Source: Paracoccaceae bacterium
GTDB taxonomy: Bacteria > Pseudomonadota > Alphaproteobacteria > Rhodobacterales > Rhodobacteraceae
DNA: 15,975 nt
Direction of reading: 5' to 3'
Assembly (NCBI GenBank): GCA_003564655.1
Contig: PXES01000098.1
Span: forward strand, 1 to 15,975
The position numbers and the translations under genes were made by a program. The notes beneath the pieces were generated by a model, which saw nothing but the letters and a program-made list of their open reading frames with translations, ran no database searches and was not told the DNA's origin. The first letter of the stretch is position 1, and each line of letters starts with the position of its first letter. Shown here one piece after another: positions 1 to 7,048 of the stretch.

Positions 1-279
1 CTGGCGCTGGGCTGGGACGTCAAGGCAAGCCACGAAGACGGCGTGCTGACGCTGGCCATCACCGACCCGGACGGCGCGCCGGTCGAGGTTGCGCATCTCG
101 ACGCGACGCTGGGTGCCGCGACCCATGTGCGCGATGACCAGGAGCCCGATTTCCGCTTTACCGATGGCGCCTACCGCGCCCCGGTCGAGATCGGCACAGG
201 CAATTGGAACATCCGCCTTCATGCCGTGGCGCAGGATGGCACCGAGTTTCGCCAGCGCGTCGTGCTGCATCTGCGCTAA
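1..279 (+). CDS. ccoH: CcoH/FixH-family cbb3 oxidase assembly protein, C-terminal part
   Basis: This reading frame is open from the window edge, so only the last 92 residues are visible and the true start lies upstream. CcoH/FixH (RdxH in Rhodobacter) is a small membrane-anchored protein needed to assemble cbb3-type cytochrome c oxidase. The visible part is the soluble periplasmic-type domain. It opens with a GWDV motif, followed by a beta-rich stretch with alternating hydrophobic residues, and ends in VVLHLR; this matches the family's C-terminal domain. The membrane anchor expected at the N-terminus is outside the window. Only six bases separate it from ccoI, and ccoS follows, so this is the usual ccoGHIS order and a shared transcript is expected. 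The family call rests as much on the neighbours as on the protein itself. Confidence 0.82.
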   Translation: MALGWDVKASHEDGVLTLAITDPDGAPVEVAHLDATLGAATHVRDDQEPDFRFTDGAYRAPVEIGTGNWNIRLHAVAQDGTEFRQRVVLHLR

Positions 280-285
280 GCCGCG

Positions 286-2469
286 ATGAATACGTTCGCC
301 GCCCGCCCCTCTGCCTGCCCTGGCTGTAGTGCCGGCGCGCCCGCCGAGGCGCGCGCCGGACAGGTGCCGCCGCCCGGCGCGCGGCTCTTGCTGTCGGTGC
401 CCGGCGTGCATTGCGCGGGTTGCATCTCGACCATCGAGCGCGATCTGGCGACGATGGAGGGCGTCTCGTCGGCACGGCTGAATCTGACGCTGAAGCGCCT
501 CAGTGTCGCTGCTGCGCAAGGGGTCGAGGCCGCTGACGTCATCGCCCGCCTCGACCGGCTGGGGTATGAGGCGCACGAGATGGACGCGGGCAGTCTGTCC
601 ATGACTGCGACCGAAAAGCAGGGCCGCGACCTGCTTATGCGCGTTGGCGTCTCGGGCTTTGCCATGATGAACGTGATGTTGCTGTCGGTCGCCGTCTGGG
701 CCGGGGCCGAGGGGGCGACGCGCGACCTTTTGCATCTGATCTCGGCGCTGATCGCCATCCCGACCGTGGCCTTCGCGGGCCAGCCCTTTTTCCGCAATGC
801 CTGGCGGGCCCTGCGCGCGGGGCGGATGGACATGGACGGGCCGATCTCCATCGCCATTCTGCTGACGCTGTTCATCTCGCTTTACGAATCGCTGCTGTCG
901 GGAAAGCACGCGTATTTCGAGGCCGTGGTGATGCTGATCTTCTTCCTGCTGGTGGGCCGGTATCTCGATTTCCGCGCTCGCGCCGCCGCGCGCTCGGCGG
1001 CGCAGGAACTCGCCGCGCTGGAAGTGCCGCGCGCCCTGCGGCTGGTGGATGGGCGCGAGGAGAGTGTCGCGGTCGATGATCTGGCGGTGGGCGATGTGGT
1101 CCTGGTGCGCCCCGGCGGGCGGGTGCCAGTGGACGGCGTGGTCACGCAAGGACGCTCCGAGATCGACCGCGCGTTGCTGACGGGCGAAACACTGCCGGTC
1201 GCCGCCGGCCCGGATGATGTGCTCAGCGCGGGCGAGGTAAACCTGACCGGTCCCTTGCAGTTGCGCGTGACGGCCGCCGGAAAGGACTCGTCGCTGCACC
1301 GCATGGCCGATCTGGTGGCCACGGCGGAAACCGCGCGGATGCGCTACACCACCATCGCCGAAAAAGCCGCGAGCGCCTATGCGCCGACCATCCCGGTGCT
1401 GGCCTTCGGGGCGTTTCTCGTGTGGTTCTGGCTGTCGGGCGGCGATCTGCGGCTGTCGATGAATGTCGCCGTGGCGAGCCTCATCATCACCTGCCCCTGC
1501 GCGCTGGGCCTCGCCGTGCCGGCTGTCGTGACGTCGGCCAGCGGCAAGCTGTTCCGCAAGGGCTTGCTGATCAAGGACGGCACAGCACTGGAACGGCTGG
1601 CCGAGGTCGATACCGTCGTCTTCGACAAGACCGGCACGCTGACCATGGGCGCGCCGGTCCCCGACAACGCCGACAGCCTGCCGCCCGAGGTGGCGCCGGT
1701 GGCGCTGGCACTGTCCGAGGCCTCGGCGCATCCGCTTGCAGTAGCGCTGGCGAAGGAATTGCGCGGGCGGGGCATCGTGCCTGCGGCGCTCGAAGCTGTC
1801 ACCGAACACCCCGGCTGCGGTGTGGCGGGGCTCTGGGACGGCGCCGCGGTGCGGCTGGGCCGCGCCGACTGGGTGGGCGCCACCCCGGCCGCACAGACTG
1901 CGAGTTACCTCTCGGTCGGGGCCGAGACGCGCGCGCTGACCTTCACCGACGCGCTGCGCCCCGGCGCGGCCGAGGTGGGGGGCCTGCTGCGCGAGCAAGG
2001 CCGGACCGTGCGGCTGATATCGGGCGATGTACCCGGTGCCGTGGGCGATCTGGCCGCGCGGTTGGGTATTGCCGACTGGCAGGCCGGCGCGTTGCCGCAG
2101 GACAAGGCGCAGGCCATCGCCGATCTGCACGCTGCGGGCCACAAGGTCCTGATGGTCGGGGACGGGCTCAACGACACGGCGGCGCTGGCGGCGGCACATG
2201 TCTCGATCTCGCCCGCCTCGGCACTCGATGCGGCGCGCGCAGCTTCGGACATGGTGCTTCTCGGGCGCGACCTGTCGCCCGTGGCCGATGCGGTGCGCCT
2301 GTCGGGCACCGCGATGAAACGCATTCGCGAGAATCTCTGGCAATCGGGGATCTACAATGCGATCTTCGTACCTATCGCGCTGTTCGGCTTCGCGACGCCC
2401 CTGTGGGCGGCCTTCGTGATGTCGCTGTCCTCGATCTCGGTGACGCTGAATGCGCTGCGACTCAAATGA
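286..2469 (+). CDS. ccoI: CcoI/FixI copper-transporting P1B-type ATPase
   Basis: This 727-residue heavy-metal P-type ATPase belongs to the CcoI/FixI (CopA2) type, which exports copper for the CuB centre of cbb3 oxidase rather than for detoxification. Visible motifs are an N-terminal C11-x-x-C14 pair, one HMA domain with GVHCAGC (C43/C46), the actuator TGE in LLTGETLP, the membrane copper site C403-P404-C405, the phosphorylated D447 in DKTGT, the HP motif H482-P483 and the hinge GDGLND at 625-630. The last residues, SSISVTLNALRL, are characteristic of this subfamily. All catalytic residues are intact. ATG 286 begins six bases after the ccoH stop, which fits coupled translation. The neighbours ccoH and ccoS separate it from a general CopA. 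Confidence 0.95.
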   Translation: MNTFAARPSACPGCSAGAPAEARAGQVPPPGARLLLSVPGVHCAGCISTIERDLATMEGVSSARLNLTLKRLSVAAAQGVEAADVIARLDRLGYEAHEMDAGSLSMTATEKQGRDLLMRVGVSGFAMMNVMLLSVAVWAGAEGATRDLLHLISALIAIPTVAFAGQPFFRNAWRALRAGRMDMDGPISIAILLTLFISLYESLLSGKHAYFEAVVMLIFFLLVGRYLDFRARAAARSAAQELAALEVPRALRLVDGREESVAVDDLAVGDVVLVRPGGRVPVDGVVTQGRSEIDRALLTGETLPVAAGPDDVLSAGEVNLTGPLQLRVTAAGKDSSLHRMADLVATAETARMRYTTIAEKAASAYAPTIPVLAFGAFLVWFWLSGGDLRLSMNVAVASLIITCPCALGLAVPAVVTSASGKLFRKGLLIKDGTALERLAEVDTVVFDKTGTLTMGAPVPDNADSLPPEVAPVALALSEASAHPLAVALAKELRGRGIVPAALEAVTEHPGCGVAGLWDGAAVRLGRADWVGATPAAQTASYLSVGAETRALTFTDALRPGAAEVGGLLREQGRTVRLISGDVPGAVGDLAARLGIADWQAGALPQDKAQAIADLHAAGHKVLMVGDGLNDTAALAAAHVSISPASALDAARAASDMVLLGRDLSPVADAVRLSGTAMKRIRENLWQSGIYNAIFVPIALFGFATPLWAAFVMSLSSISVTLNALRLK

Positions 2470-2484
2470 ACGGAAGGAGGGCCC

Positions 2485-2658
2485 ATGGAAGTCCTGACCA
2501 TCCTGATCCCGGTCTCGTTGTTTCTGGGGCTGATGGGGCTGGTGGCCTTCATCTGGACCCTGCGCAAGGGCATGTATGACGACCCGGAGGGCGATGCCAA
2601 CCGCATCCTCGACCCGCGCTATGATGACCGGCCCAAACCCGTCGAGCGCGAGGACTGA
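2485..2658 (+). CDS. ccoS: CcoS/FixS cbb3 oxidase maturation protein
   Basis: This short gene encodes 57 residues. The protein begins MEVLTILIPVSLFLG, forming one transmembrane helix at roughly residues 3-25. It continues with a conserved segment of the type WTLRKGMYDDPEGDANRIL and a charged tail. This pattern is diagnostic of CcoS/FixS, a small single-span protein required to insert haem and copper cofactors into the CcoN subunit of cbb3 oxidase. A strong Shine-Dalgarno sequence, AAGGAGG, sits about five bases before ATG 2485. The gene starts 15 bases after the ccoI stop, so it is almost certainly in the same operon. Its length is normal for the family. It is the last gene of the cluster, and convergent hairpin structures follow it. 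Confidence 0.92.
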   Translation: MEVLTILIPVSLFLGLMGLVAFIWTLRKGMYDDPEGDANRILDPRYDDRPKPVERED

Positions 2659-2698
2659 TCCGGCCCGGTCTTTCATCCTTGTTGAAAATTCCCGGGGA

Positions 2699-2728
2699 GT
2701 CGCCCGAGGCGACGGGGGCAGAGCCCCC
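2699..2728. repeat. Abutting double hairpin, likely dispersed intergenic repeat
   Basis: Two short perfect stem-loops stand side by side: GTCGCC-CGA-GGCGAC (2699-2713) and GGGGGC-AGA-GCCCCC (2714-2728). They lie 40 bases after the ccoS stop. No T-run follows on the plus strand (the next bases are TAATA), so this is not a textbook intrinsic terminator, though it may halt or stabilise the cco transcript. The paired-hairpin layout and GC-rich wording resemble dispersed intergenic elements that I recall from Rhodobacterales genomes. Only one copy is in this window, so the repeat status is inferred. Confidence 0.5.
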
Positions 2729-2789
2729 TAATACCCCGCCTGGGATCTCGTGCGTCCCTGAACGGCGTGGACGCTGACGCCGAAGACAG

Positions 2790-2818
2790 AAAAACGGCGG
2801 GCGCATGACGCCCGCCGT
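2790..2818 (-). terminator. Intrinsic terminator of the fasciclin gene
   Basis: A perfect 10-bp stem (ACGGCGGGCG, five-base loop CATGA, CGCCCGCCGT) lies 23 bases after the stop codon of the minus-strand FAS1 gene. Read on the minus strand, five T residues follow directly. This is a textbook rho-independent terminator. Because ccoS converges on it from the other side, it could also act as a barrier to plus-strand transcription, although no T-run serves that direction. Confidence 0.88.
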
Positions 2819-2841
2819 CCATCAGTCAAGTTGCGGCAAGA

Positions 2842-3318
2842 TCACTCGGGCAGAAGCACCGAGTCGATCACGTGGATCACGCCATTGCTTGCCTCGATAT
2901 CGGCTTCGATCACGGTCGCACCGTCCACGGTTACCGCGTCGCCCACACCGATGGTCAGCGACTGGCCATTCACGGTTTCGGCCATCATGCCGTCTTCCAG
3001 ATCACCCGACATGACCTCGCCGGGGACGACGTGATAGGTCAGAATTGCCGTGAGCGTCGGAATATCTTCCAGCAGACCTTCGACCGTACCCTCGGGCAGT
3101 GCAGCAAAAGCTTCATCCGTGGGGGCGAAGACAGTGAAGGGGCCCTCACCGGACAGCGTGTCCACCAGGCCCGCCTCGGTCACTGCTGCAACGAGGGTCG
3201 AGAAGGCTTCGTTGCCAGCGGCGATATCGACGATGGTGCCGCCGTGGCTGTCGGCATTTGCGATAACCGGCGCGGTCATTGCGGCAGTCAGGGCGATTGC
3301 ACTCAGTGTCGTTCTCAT
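2842..3318 (-). CDS. Secreted FAS1 (fasciclin) domain protein
   Basis: This protein of 158 residues consists of a Sec signal peptide and one FAS1 domain. The signal peptide (about residues 1-22) has a basic start, a hydrophobic core and a likely cleavage site after ANA. The FAS1 domain fills residues 27-157, with the hallmark motifs FTVFAPTDEAFAALP, the central LTYHVVPGE and the terminal NGVIHVIDSVLLP. FAS1 domains act in cell adhesion and matrix interactions, and bacterial single-domain versions are exported proteins whose role is poorly known. SD GGAGGT lies eight bases before the ATG. The gene is monocistronic: a terminator follows, and an unrelated gene lies upstream. A small hairpin occupies its leader. 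The domain call is firm; the biological role is not known from sequence. Confidence 0.93.
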   Translation of the reverse strand: MRTTLSAIALTAAMTAPVIANADSHGGTIVDIAAGNEAFSTLVAAVTEAGLVDTLSGEGPFTVFAPTDEAFAALPEGTVEGLLEDIPTLTAILTYHVVPGEVMSGDLEDGMMAETVNGQSLTIGVGDAVTVDGATVIEADIEASNGVIHVIDSVLLPE

Positions 3319-3339
3319 AACTCTAAACCTCCATTGGTT

Positions 3340-3359
3340 GGCGTCTTCGGAAAGACACC
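3340..3359 (-). other. Leader hairpin upstream of the FAS1 gene
   Basis: On the minus strand this segment folds as GGUGUCUU-UCCG-AAGACGCC, an 8-bp stem with one G-U pair and a four-base loop. It ends seven bases before the GGAGGT ribosome-binding site. It may stabilise the transcript or shape access to the start. The rest of the gap up to 3504 shows no promoter that I can read with confidence. Confidence 0.4.
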
Positions 3360-3504
3360 CCGATTACGCCATGGGGGCGCAACCGGATGACCGCATAAGA
3401 TTTTGTGAAAGCTATTGACCGGGCACGACATTTTACTAAGCCGCGCCATTCCGCGAAGTCCAGTCACGCAACTGTGTGCCCATGCCGCGAAAATCCGGCC
3501 CCGC

Positions 3505-4053
3505 CTAGAGCGCGGCGGCCGCCCGCGCTGCCTGGTCATAAGCGCCCGACAGGGTCCGCAGCAGTGCCGCCATGCGGCTGATATCGGCCGGGTCGTGGCC
3601 AAGCTGCCGGGCCGCACGCACCACCAGGGCTTCGCGGATCTCGCCATAACGGGTGCAGAGCTGCGTCCCGGCATCGGTGATCGCGACGGTCTTTTCCTTG
3701 CCCTTGCGCCCGGTCTGCACGAGCTTGTGCGCCTCGAGCTTCTTGATCGCGTAATTGGCCAGATGCGTGTCCTCGATATTCAGCACCAGGCAGATATCGG
3801 CCAATGTCTTGGGCCGGTCGCGGTGATTGACCAGATGCACGATCAGCACCTCCAGCGGCGAAAGCCCCGGCAGCCCCGCCGCGGTCATGCAGCGCACCAT
3901 CCAGCGGTGGAAGGCGTTGTTGGCCATGGTCAGCGCGAACTCGACCTCTGACAGCGCGGGCAGCGAGGACGAGGCCAGATGCGCGGAACTGACAACCGGG
4001 CCGATATCGGGGATCAGTGGCCTTACCGGCTTAGCATCGTGTTCGGAAGCCAC
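3505..4053 (-). CDS. MarR-like winged-helix transcriptional regulator
   Basis: The 182-residue protein has a central winged-helix domain at roughly residues 60-130. A scaffold helix (LSPLEVLIVHLVNHR) is followed by a recognition region (LADICLVLNIEDTHLANYAIKKLEAHKLV) and a wing rich in basic residues (TGRKGKEKTVAITDAG). This matches MarR-type regulators common in Rhodobacterales. The start is chosen at a GTG: homologous-looking sequence (IGPVVSSAHLASS) begins well before the first in-frame ATG (Met43), and GGAG stands eight bases before that GTG. The start lies inside dctM and gives a 31-base overlap. As the last gene of the TRAP operon it may be a local regulator, perhaps acting on the palindrome at 6965-6994. 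Ligand and target are unknown. The family is fairly sure, the exact start less so. Confidence 0.82.
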   Translation of the reverse strand: MASEHDAKPVRPLIPDIGPVVSSAHLASSSLPALSEVEFALTMANNAFHRWMVRCMTAAGLPGLSPLEVLIVHLVNHRDRPKTLADICLVLNIEDTHLANYAIKKLEAHKLVQTGRKGKEKTVAITDAGTQLCTRYGEIREALVVRAARQLGHDPADISRMAALLRTLSGAYDQAARAAAAL

Positions 4054-5327
4054 AGGGCAATCTCCGGGAAAATGGACAGGATCGCGGTGGCCAGCACCAG
4101 AATCAGGAAGAACGGCAGCGCCATGCGCCCGATGCGGAAGATGCCGCGCCCGGTGATGGATTGCAACACGAAGAGGTTGAAGCCCACAGGCGGGGTGATC
4201 TGGCTCATCTCGACCACCAGCACAAGGAAGATGCCGAACCAGATCGGGTCGATCCCCGCGGCCAGTACCATCGGCAGGATCACCGAAGTGGTCAGCACCA
4301 CGATCGAGATCCCGTCCAGAAAGAACCCCAGTACGATGAAGAACAGCAGGAGTGCGGCCAGCAGCGTGTATTGCGAATAGCCTTGCTCGCCGATCCATTG
4401 CGCCAGGAAGCGCGGGATGCCCGTATACCCCATCGCCACGGTCAGAAACGACGCGCCTGCCAGGATGAAGGCGATCATGCAGGTGGTGATCGCGGCCCCA
4501 CGCAGGCTGGCCACGGCACTCGCACGGTCGAGCCCCCCTGACGCTCCCGAGATCGCCAGCGCGCCGACAACCCCGATCACCGCCGCCTCGGTCGGCGAGG
4601 CGAGGCCCGCATAGATCGATCCGATCACCGCGATGATCAGCGCCACGGTCGGCCCCAGCGCCTTGATCGCGTCCCACCGGTCGGCCCAGCTTGGCGCGGG
4701 CTCGCGCGCGGGCATCCGGTCGCGGTTCAGCATGGCCCAGACCATCACATAGCCCGCGAACATCGCCGCCAGCATGGCGCCGGGCAGCACGCCTGCCAGA
4801 AACAGCCGCGCGATGCTCTGTTCGGTCGCCGCGCCATAGACGATGAGGATGATCGAGGGGGGGATGAGAAACCCGAAGGTCCCCGCGCCCGCGAGCGTGC
4901 CGATGGAGATGTCGCTGTCATATCCGCGCTTCTTCAACTCGGGCAGCGACATGCGCCCCACTGTGGCGGTGGTCGCCGCCGATGATCCCGAGACGGCCGC
5001 GAACAGCGCGCAGCCCAGGATGTTGGCGTGCAGCAGCCCCCCCGGCAGGCGGCGGGTAAAGGGCGAGAGGCCGCGGAACAGATCCGACGACAGGCGCGAT
5101 CGGAACAGGATCTCGCCCATCCAGATGAACATCGGCAGCGCCGTCAGGTCCCAGACATTCAGCGACCCCCACACCCGCGTCGCGAAGACCGCGCCCGCCA
5201 GACCGGGGCGCGTCAGTTCCATCGCCACCAGTGCCACGGCGATCAACGAGAACCCGACCCAGAGCCCGGCCAGCAGAAAGCCAAACAGCACGAAGACGAG
5301 AAGGATCGAGAGGGTGAGCAGATCCAT
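4023..5327 (-). CDS. dctM: TRAP transporter large membrane subunit DctM
   Basis: At 434 residues this is the large permease subunit of a tripartite ATP-independent periplasmic (TRAP) transporter, which drives solute import with a sodium gradient. The chain is almost wholly hydrophobic and contains about a dozen membrane helices. Typical DctM signatures are GEILFRS near the N-terminus, FAAVSGSSAATTATVG, GTLAGAGTFGFLIPPS, TEAAVIGVVGAL and the late MSQITPPVGFNLFVLQ. The start is placed at ATG 5327 (MDLLTLSIL), directly after the dctQ stop with one base between, and GAGGGG lies just upstream. A longer frame reaching 5411 would add 28 non-hydrophobic residues that overlap dctQ, which is unlikely. 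The gene's 3' end overlaps the regulator gene. Confidence 0.94.
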   Translation of the reverse strand: MDLLTLSILLVFVLFGFLLAGLWVGFSLIAVALVAMELTRPGLAGAVFATRVWGSLNVWDLTALPMFIWMGEILFRSRLSSDLFRGLSPFTRRLPGGLLHANILGCALFAAVSGSSAATTATVGRMSLPELKKRGYDSDISIGTLAGAGTFGFLIPPSIILIVYGAATEQSIARLFLAGVLPGAMLAAMFAGYVMVWAMLNRDRMPAREPAPSWADRWDAIKALGPTVALIIAVIGSIYAGLASPTEAAVIGVVGALAISGASGGLDRASAVASLRGAAITTCMIAFILAGASFLTVAMGYTGIPRFLAQWIGEQGYSQYTLLAALLLFFIVLGFFLDGISIVVLTTSVILPMVLAAGIDPIWFGIFLVLVVEMSQITPPVGFNLFVLQSITGRGIFRIGRMALPFFLILVLATAILSIFPEIALWLPNTMLSR

Positions 5328-5328
5328 C

Positions 5329-5886
5329 TCAATGCCCCTCGTCAATGCTGCGTGCGTCCTCGGCGTTCTGATAGCCGGGGGTGTAGCCGCGCAGCAGCGT
5401 AACAAGCTCATCAGCGATGGCCACCGCCAGAAGCGCGAAACCCAGTGTCATCACGCCCTGCGGGATCCACAGTTGCACCGGGACCATCCCGAATGACCTT
5501 GTGTTGAACTGCCATGAATCGACGGCCTGCGCGCCGGAATGCCAGGCTGCAAAGACGGCCAGCCCCAGCGCGAAGATCAGCATCAGCGCGGCCATCACGC
5601 GCTGAAACCTCGGTCCGCCCACGCGCAGCAACAGGCTGACGCGCACATGCCCGCCTGCGCGCAGCGTGGCGGGAAGCGCCAGTGTCGCCGCGGCGACGAA
5701 CAAGAACCCCCCGAAGGTCGAGAGCGACGGCACGGTAAAGCCTATGGGCGATGCGCCGAAGAGGATCAGCGCCCTGTCGAGCACCCGTGCCAGGATCTGC
5801 TTCAGCACCATCGCGGCGATGGCGACCATCGACAGGCAGGCCGCCGCAAGCCCGGCCGAGTACACTCCGTCCAGCAGTCTGCGCAT
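5329..5886 (-). CDS. dctQ: TRAP transporter small membrane subunit DctQ
   Basis: This 185-residue membrane protein has four predicted helices, at approximately residues 8-30, 52-72, 93-115 and 135-160. It is the small DctQ subunit, which pairs with DctM and docks the loaded binding protein. Family features are the first helix ending in a KQILAR-like stretch, the GGHVRVSLLL segment after helix two (DctQ proteins usually have a G-H-I/V-R/A-V/I motif here), and a Trp-rich segment with PVQLWIPQG before the last helix. SD GGAGG lies six bases ahead of ATG 5886. The acidic and polar tail after residue 165 is cytoplasmic. One base separates it from dctM, so they are translationally coupled. A terminator-like hairpin separates it from dctP. 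Confidence 0.92.
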   Translation of the reverse strand: MRRLLDGVYSAGLAAACLSMVAIAAMVLKQILARVLDRALILFGASPIGFTVPSLSTFGGFLFVAAATLALPATLRAGGHVRVSLLLRVGGPRFQRVMAALMLIFALGLAVFAAWHSGAQAVDSWQFNTRSFGMVPVQLWIPQGVMTLGFALLAVAIADELVTLLRGYTPGYQNAEDARSIDEGH

Positions 5887-5906
5887 CGCGCCCTCCGATC
5901 AGGCAG

Positions 5907-5937
5907 AAAACGGGCAGGGCGCATCCGGCCCTGCCCG
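5907..5937 (-). terminator. Hairpin with T-run between dctP and dctQ (partial terminator)
   Basis: A perfect 10-bp stem (CGGGCAGGGC / GCCCTGCCCG, seven-base loop) begins ten bases after the dctP stop on the minus strand and is followed by TTTT. It has the form of an intrinsic terminator inside the TRAP operon. No separate promoter is evident before dctQ, so incomplete termination is the natural reading, giving more binding protein than permease. Confidence 0.72.
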
Positions 5938-5946
5938 CCGATCATG

Positions 5947-6918
5947 TCAGTCGGCGTGATACGCGTCGAGGATCGCGGCCCCGGCTTCGCCAGCCCCTTC
6001 CAGCCATTCGTCGGCCATGATCGCGCCGATCTCGGCCAGTCGTGCTGCCAGTGCATCGGAGGCCTGCATCACCACCATCCCGGCCTCTTCCAGCGCGGCG
6101 ATCTGGGTGTCGGTCTCTTCGCGCGACATCTCCCAGCCGCGGGCTTCTGCGGCCTCTGCGGCCTCCATCAGGGCTGTGCGCTCCTCATCGCTCAGCCCGT
6201 CCAGCGCCGAGGTGTTCACGAAGACCATGTTCTTGGGCAGCCAGGCCTGCACGTCGATGAAATGGGTCGTGTAGTCCCAGGCCTGCGACGACACACCGGT
6301 CGAGGGCGAGGTGATCATCGAGGCCACGCGCCCGGTGCTGAAGGCGGTCGGGATGTCGCCAGCCTCGACCTGCGTCGGGATCATCTCGAGCAGTTGCGCC
6401 ATGCGCTCGGTGGCGTTGTTGTAGGCGCGGAAGCTCACACCCTGAAGCTGCGCGGGCTCGGTTACTTCTTCGCGCAGGAATAGCGACTGCCCGGGCCACG
6501 GCACCGAGAACAGCAGCGTCAGCCCCTGCTCTTCCAGCGCATCCGACACCGCCCCGCGCGAGGCCGCCCAAAGCGCCTCGGCCTCGTCATAGCTGGCGGC
6601 CAGGAAGGGGATGCTGTCCACGCCGAAGACCGGGTTCTCGTTGACAAGCTGCGACATCAGGATCTCGCCAATGGGCGCAAGACCCCGCCGGACAGAGTCC
6701 TTGATCTGCCCGTGCGCAAACAGAGAGCCCGCCGAATGCACGGTAATATCGAGCGATCCGTCAGTGGCCGCGCGCACCTCATCGGCGAACTGGGTGATGT
6801 TATGGGTGTGGAACACGGCATCCCCGTAGGGCGTGGGCATGTCCCATGCGTTCTGGGCCAGCGCGGGTGTCGCGATACAGGCGACAGCAACCCCGGCAAG
6901 GGTAAGACGAAGTGTCAT
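5947..6918 (-). CDS. dctP: TRAP transporter periplasmic solute-binding protein DctP
   Basis: The product has 323 residues and is the DctP-type receptor that captures the substrate in the periplasm. A Sec signal peptide covers residues 1-21, with cleavage after ALA and a mature start QNAW. The family core is present: GSLFAHGQIKDSVRRG, then a WPGQSLFLRE strand, then the substrate-binding FRAYN with R164, which in DctP proteins normally holds the substrate carboxylate, and TAFSTGRVASM. The start at ATG 6918 is supported by AGGGAGA just upstream and by the signal peptide; a longer frame to 6984 would spoil it and run into the palindrome. Divergent pxpBCA genes suggest pyroglutamate or a related acid as the substrate. 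That is inference, since sequence alone cannot fix the ligand. Confidence 0.93.
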   Translation of the reverse strand: MTLRLTLAGVAVACIATPALAQNAWDMPTPYGDAVFHTHNITQFADEVRAATDGSLDITVHSAGSLFAHGQIKDSVRRGLAPIGEILMSQLVNENPVFGVDSIPFLAASYDEAEALWAASRGAVSDALEEQGLTLLFSVPWPGQSLFLREEVTEPAQLQGVSFRAYNNATERMAQLLEMIPTQVEAGDIPTAFSTGRVASMITSPSTGVSSQAWDYTTHFIDVQAWLPKNMVFVNTSALDGLSDEERTALMEAAEAAEARGWEMSREETDTQIAALEEAGMVVMQASDALAARLAEIGAIMADEWLEGAGEAGAAILDAYHAD

Positions 6919-6964
6919 TGTGATCTCCCTGTTGTGGCACCATTCTCGTGCGGTGCAGGAAAGA

Positions 6965-6994
6965 CGTTGACAAAATGCCCGCATTTCGTCAACG
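6965..6994. promoter_or_regulatory. 30-bp near-perfect palindrome, likely operator
   Basis: Two 14-base half-sites (CGTTGACAAAATGC and its inverse GCATTTCGTCAACG) flank a two-base centre, CC, with a single mismatch. The site lies in the 130-base gap between divergent dctP and pxpB, 47 bases from one start codon and 55 from the other. It includes a TTGACA (6967-6972) that equals the sigma-70 -35 consensus on the plus strand, so a bound protein would block a promoter there. No convincing -10 box was found at the right distance. The binding protein is unknown; the regulator at 3505-4053 is the local candidate. Confidence 0.75.
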
Positions 6995-7048
6995 AAAAAA
7001 TCATGTTCCGTTGCTGACCGGTGGAATCATGTACGACAAGGGGGAGAG

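Noticed and set aside
4054..4677. N-terminal extension of the regulator frame by about 208 codons, which would suggest a fused two-domain protein
   Set aside because: This part of the frame is the shadow of dctM, with no domain character, and the GTG at 4053 with its SD explains the true start.
6967..7001. A full sigma-70 promoter for pxpB using TTGACA and the A-rich AAAAAT
   Set aside because: The spacing is about 23 bases, too long for sigma-70, and no better -10 lies at 16-18 bases. Only the -35-like word is reported, as part of the palindrome.
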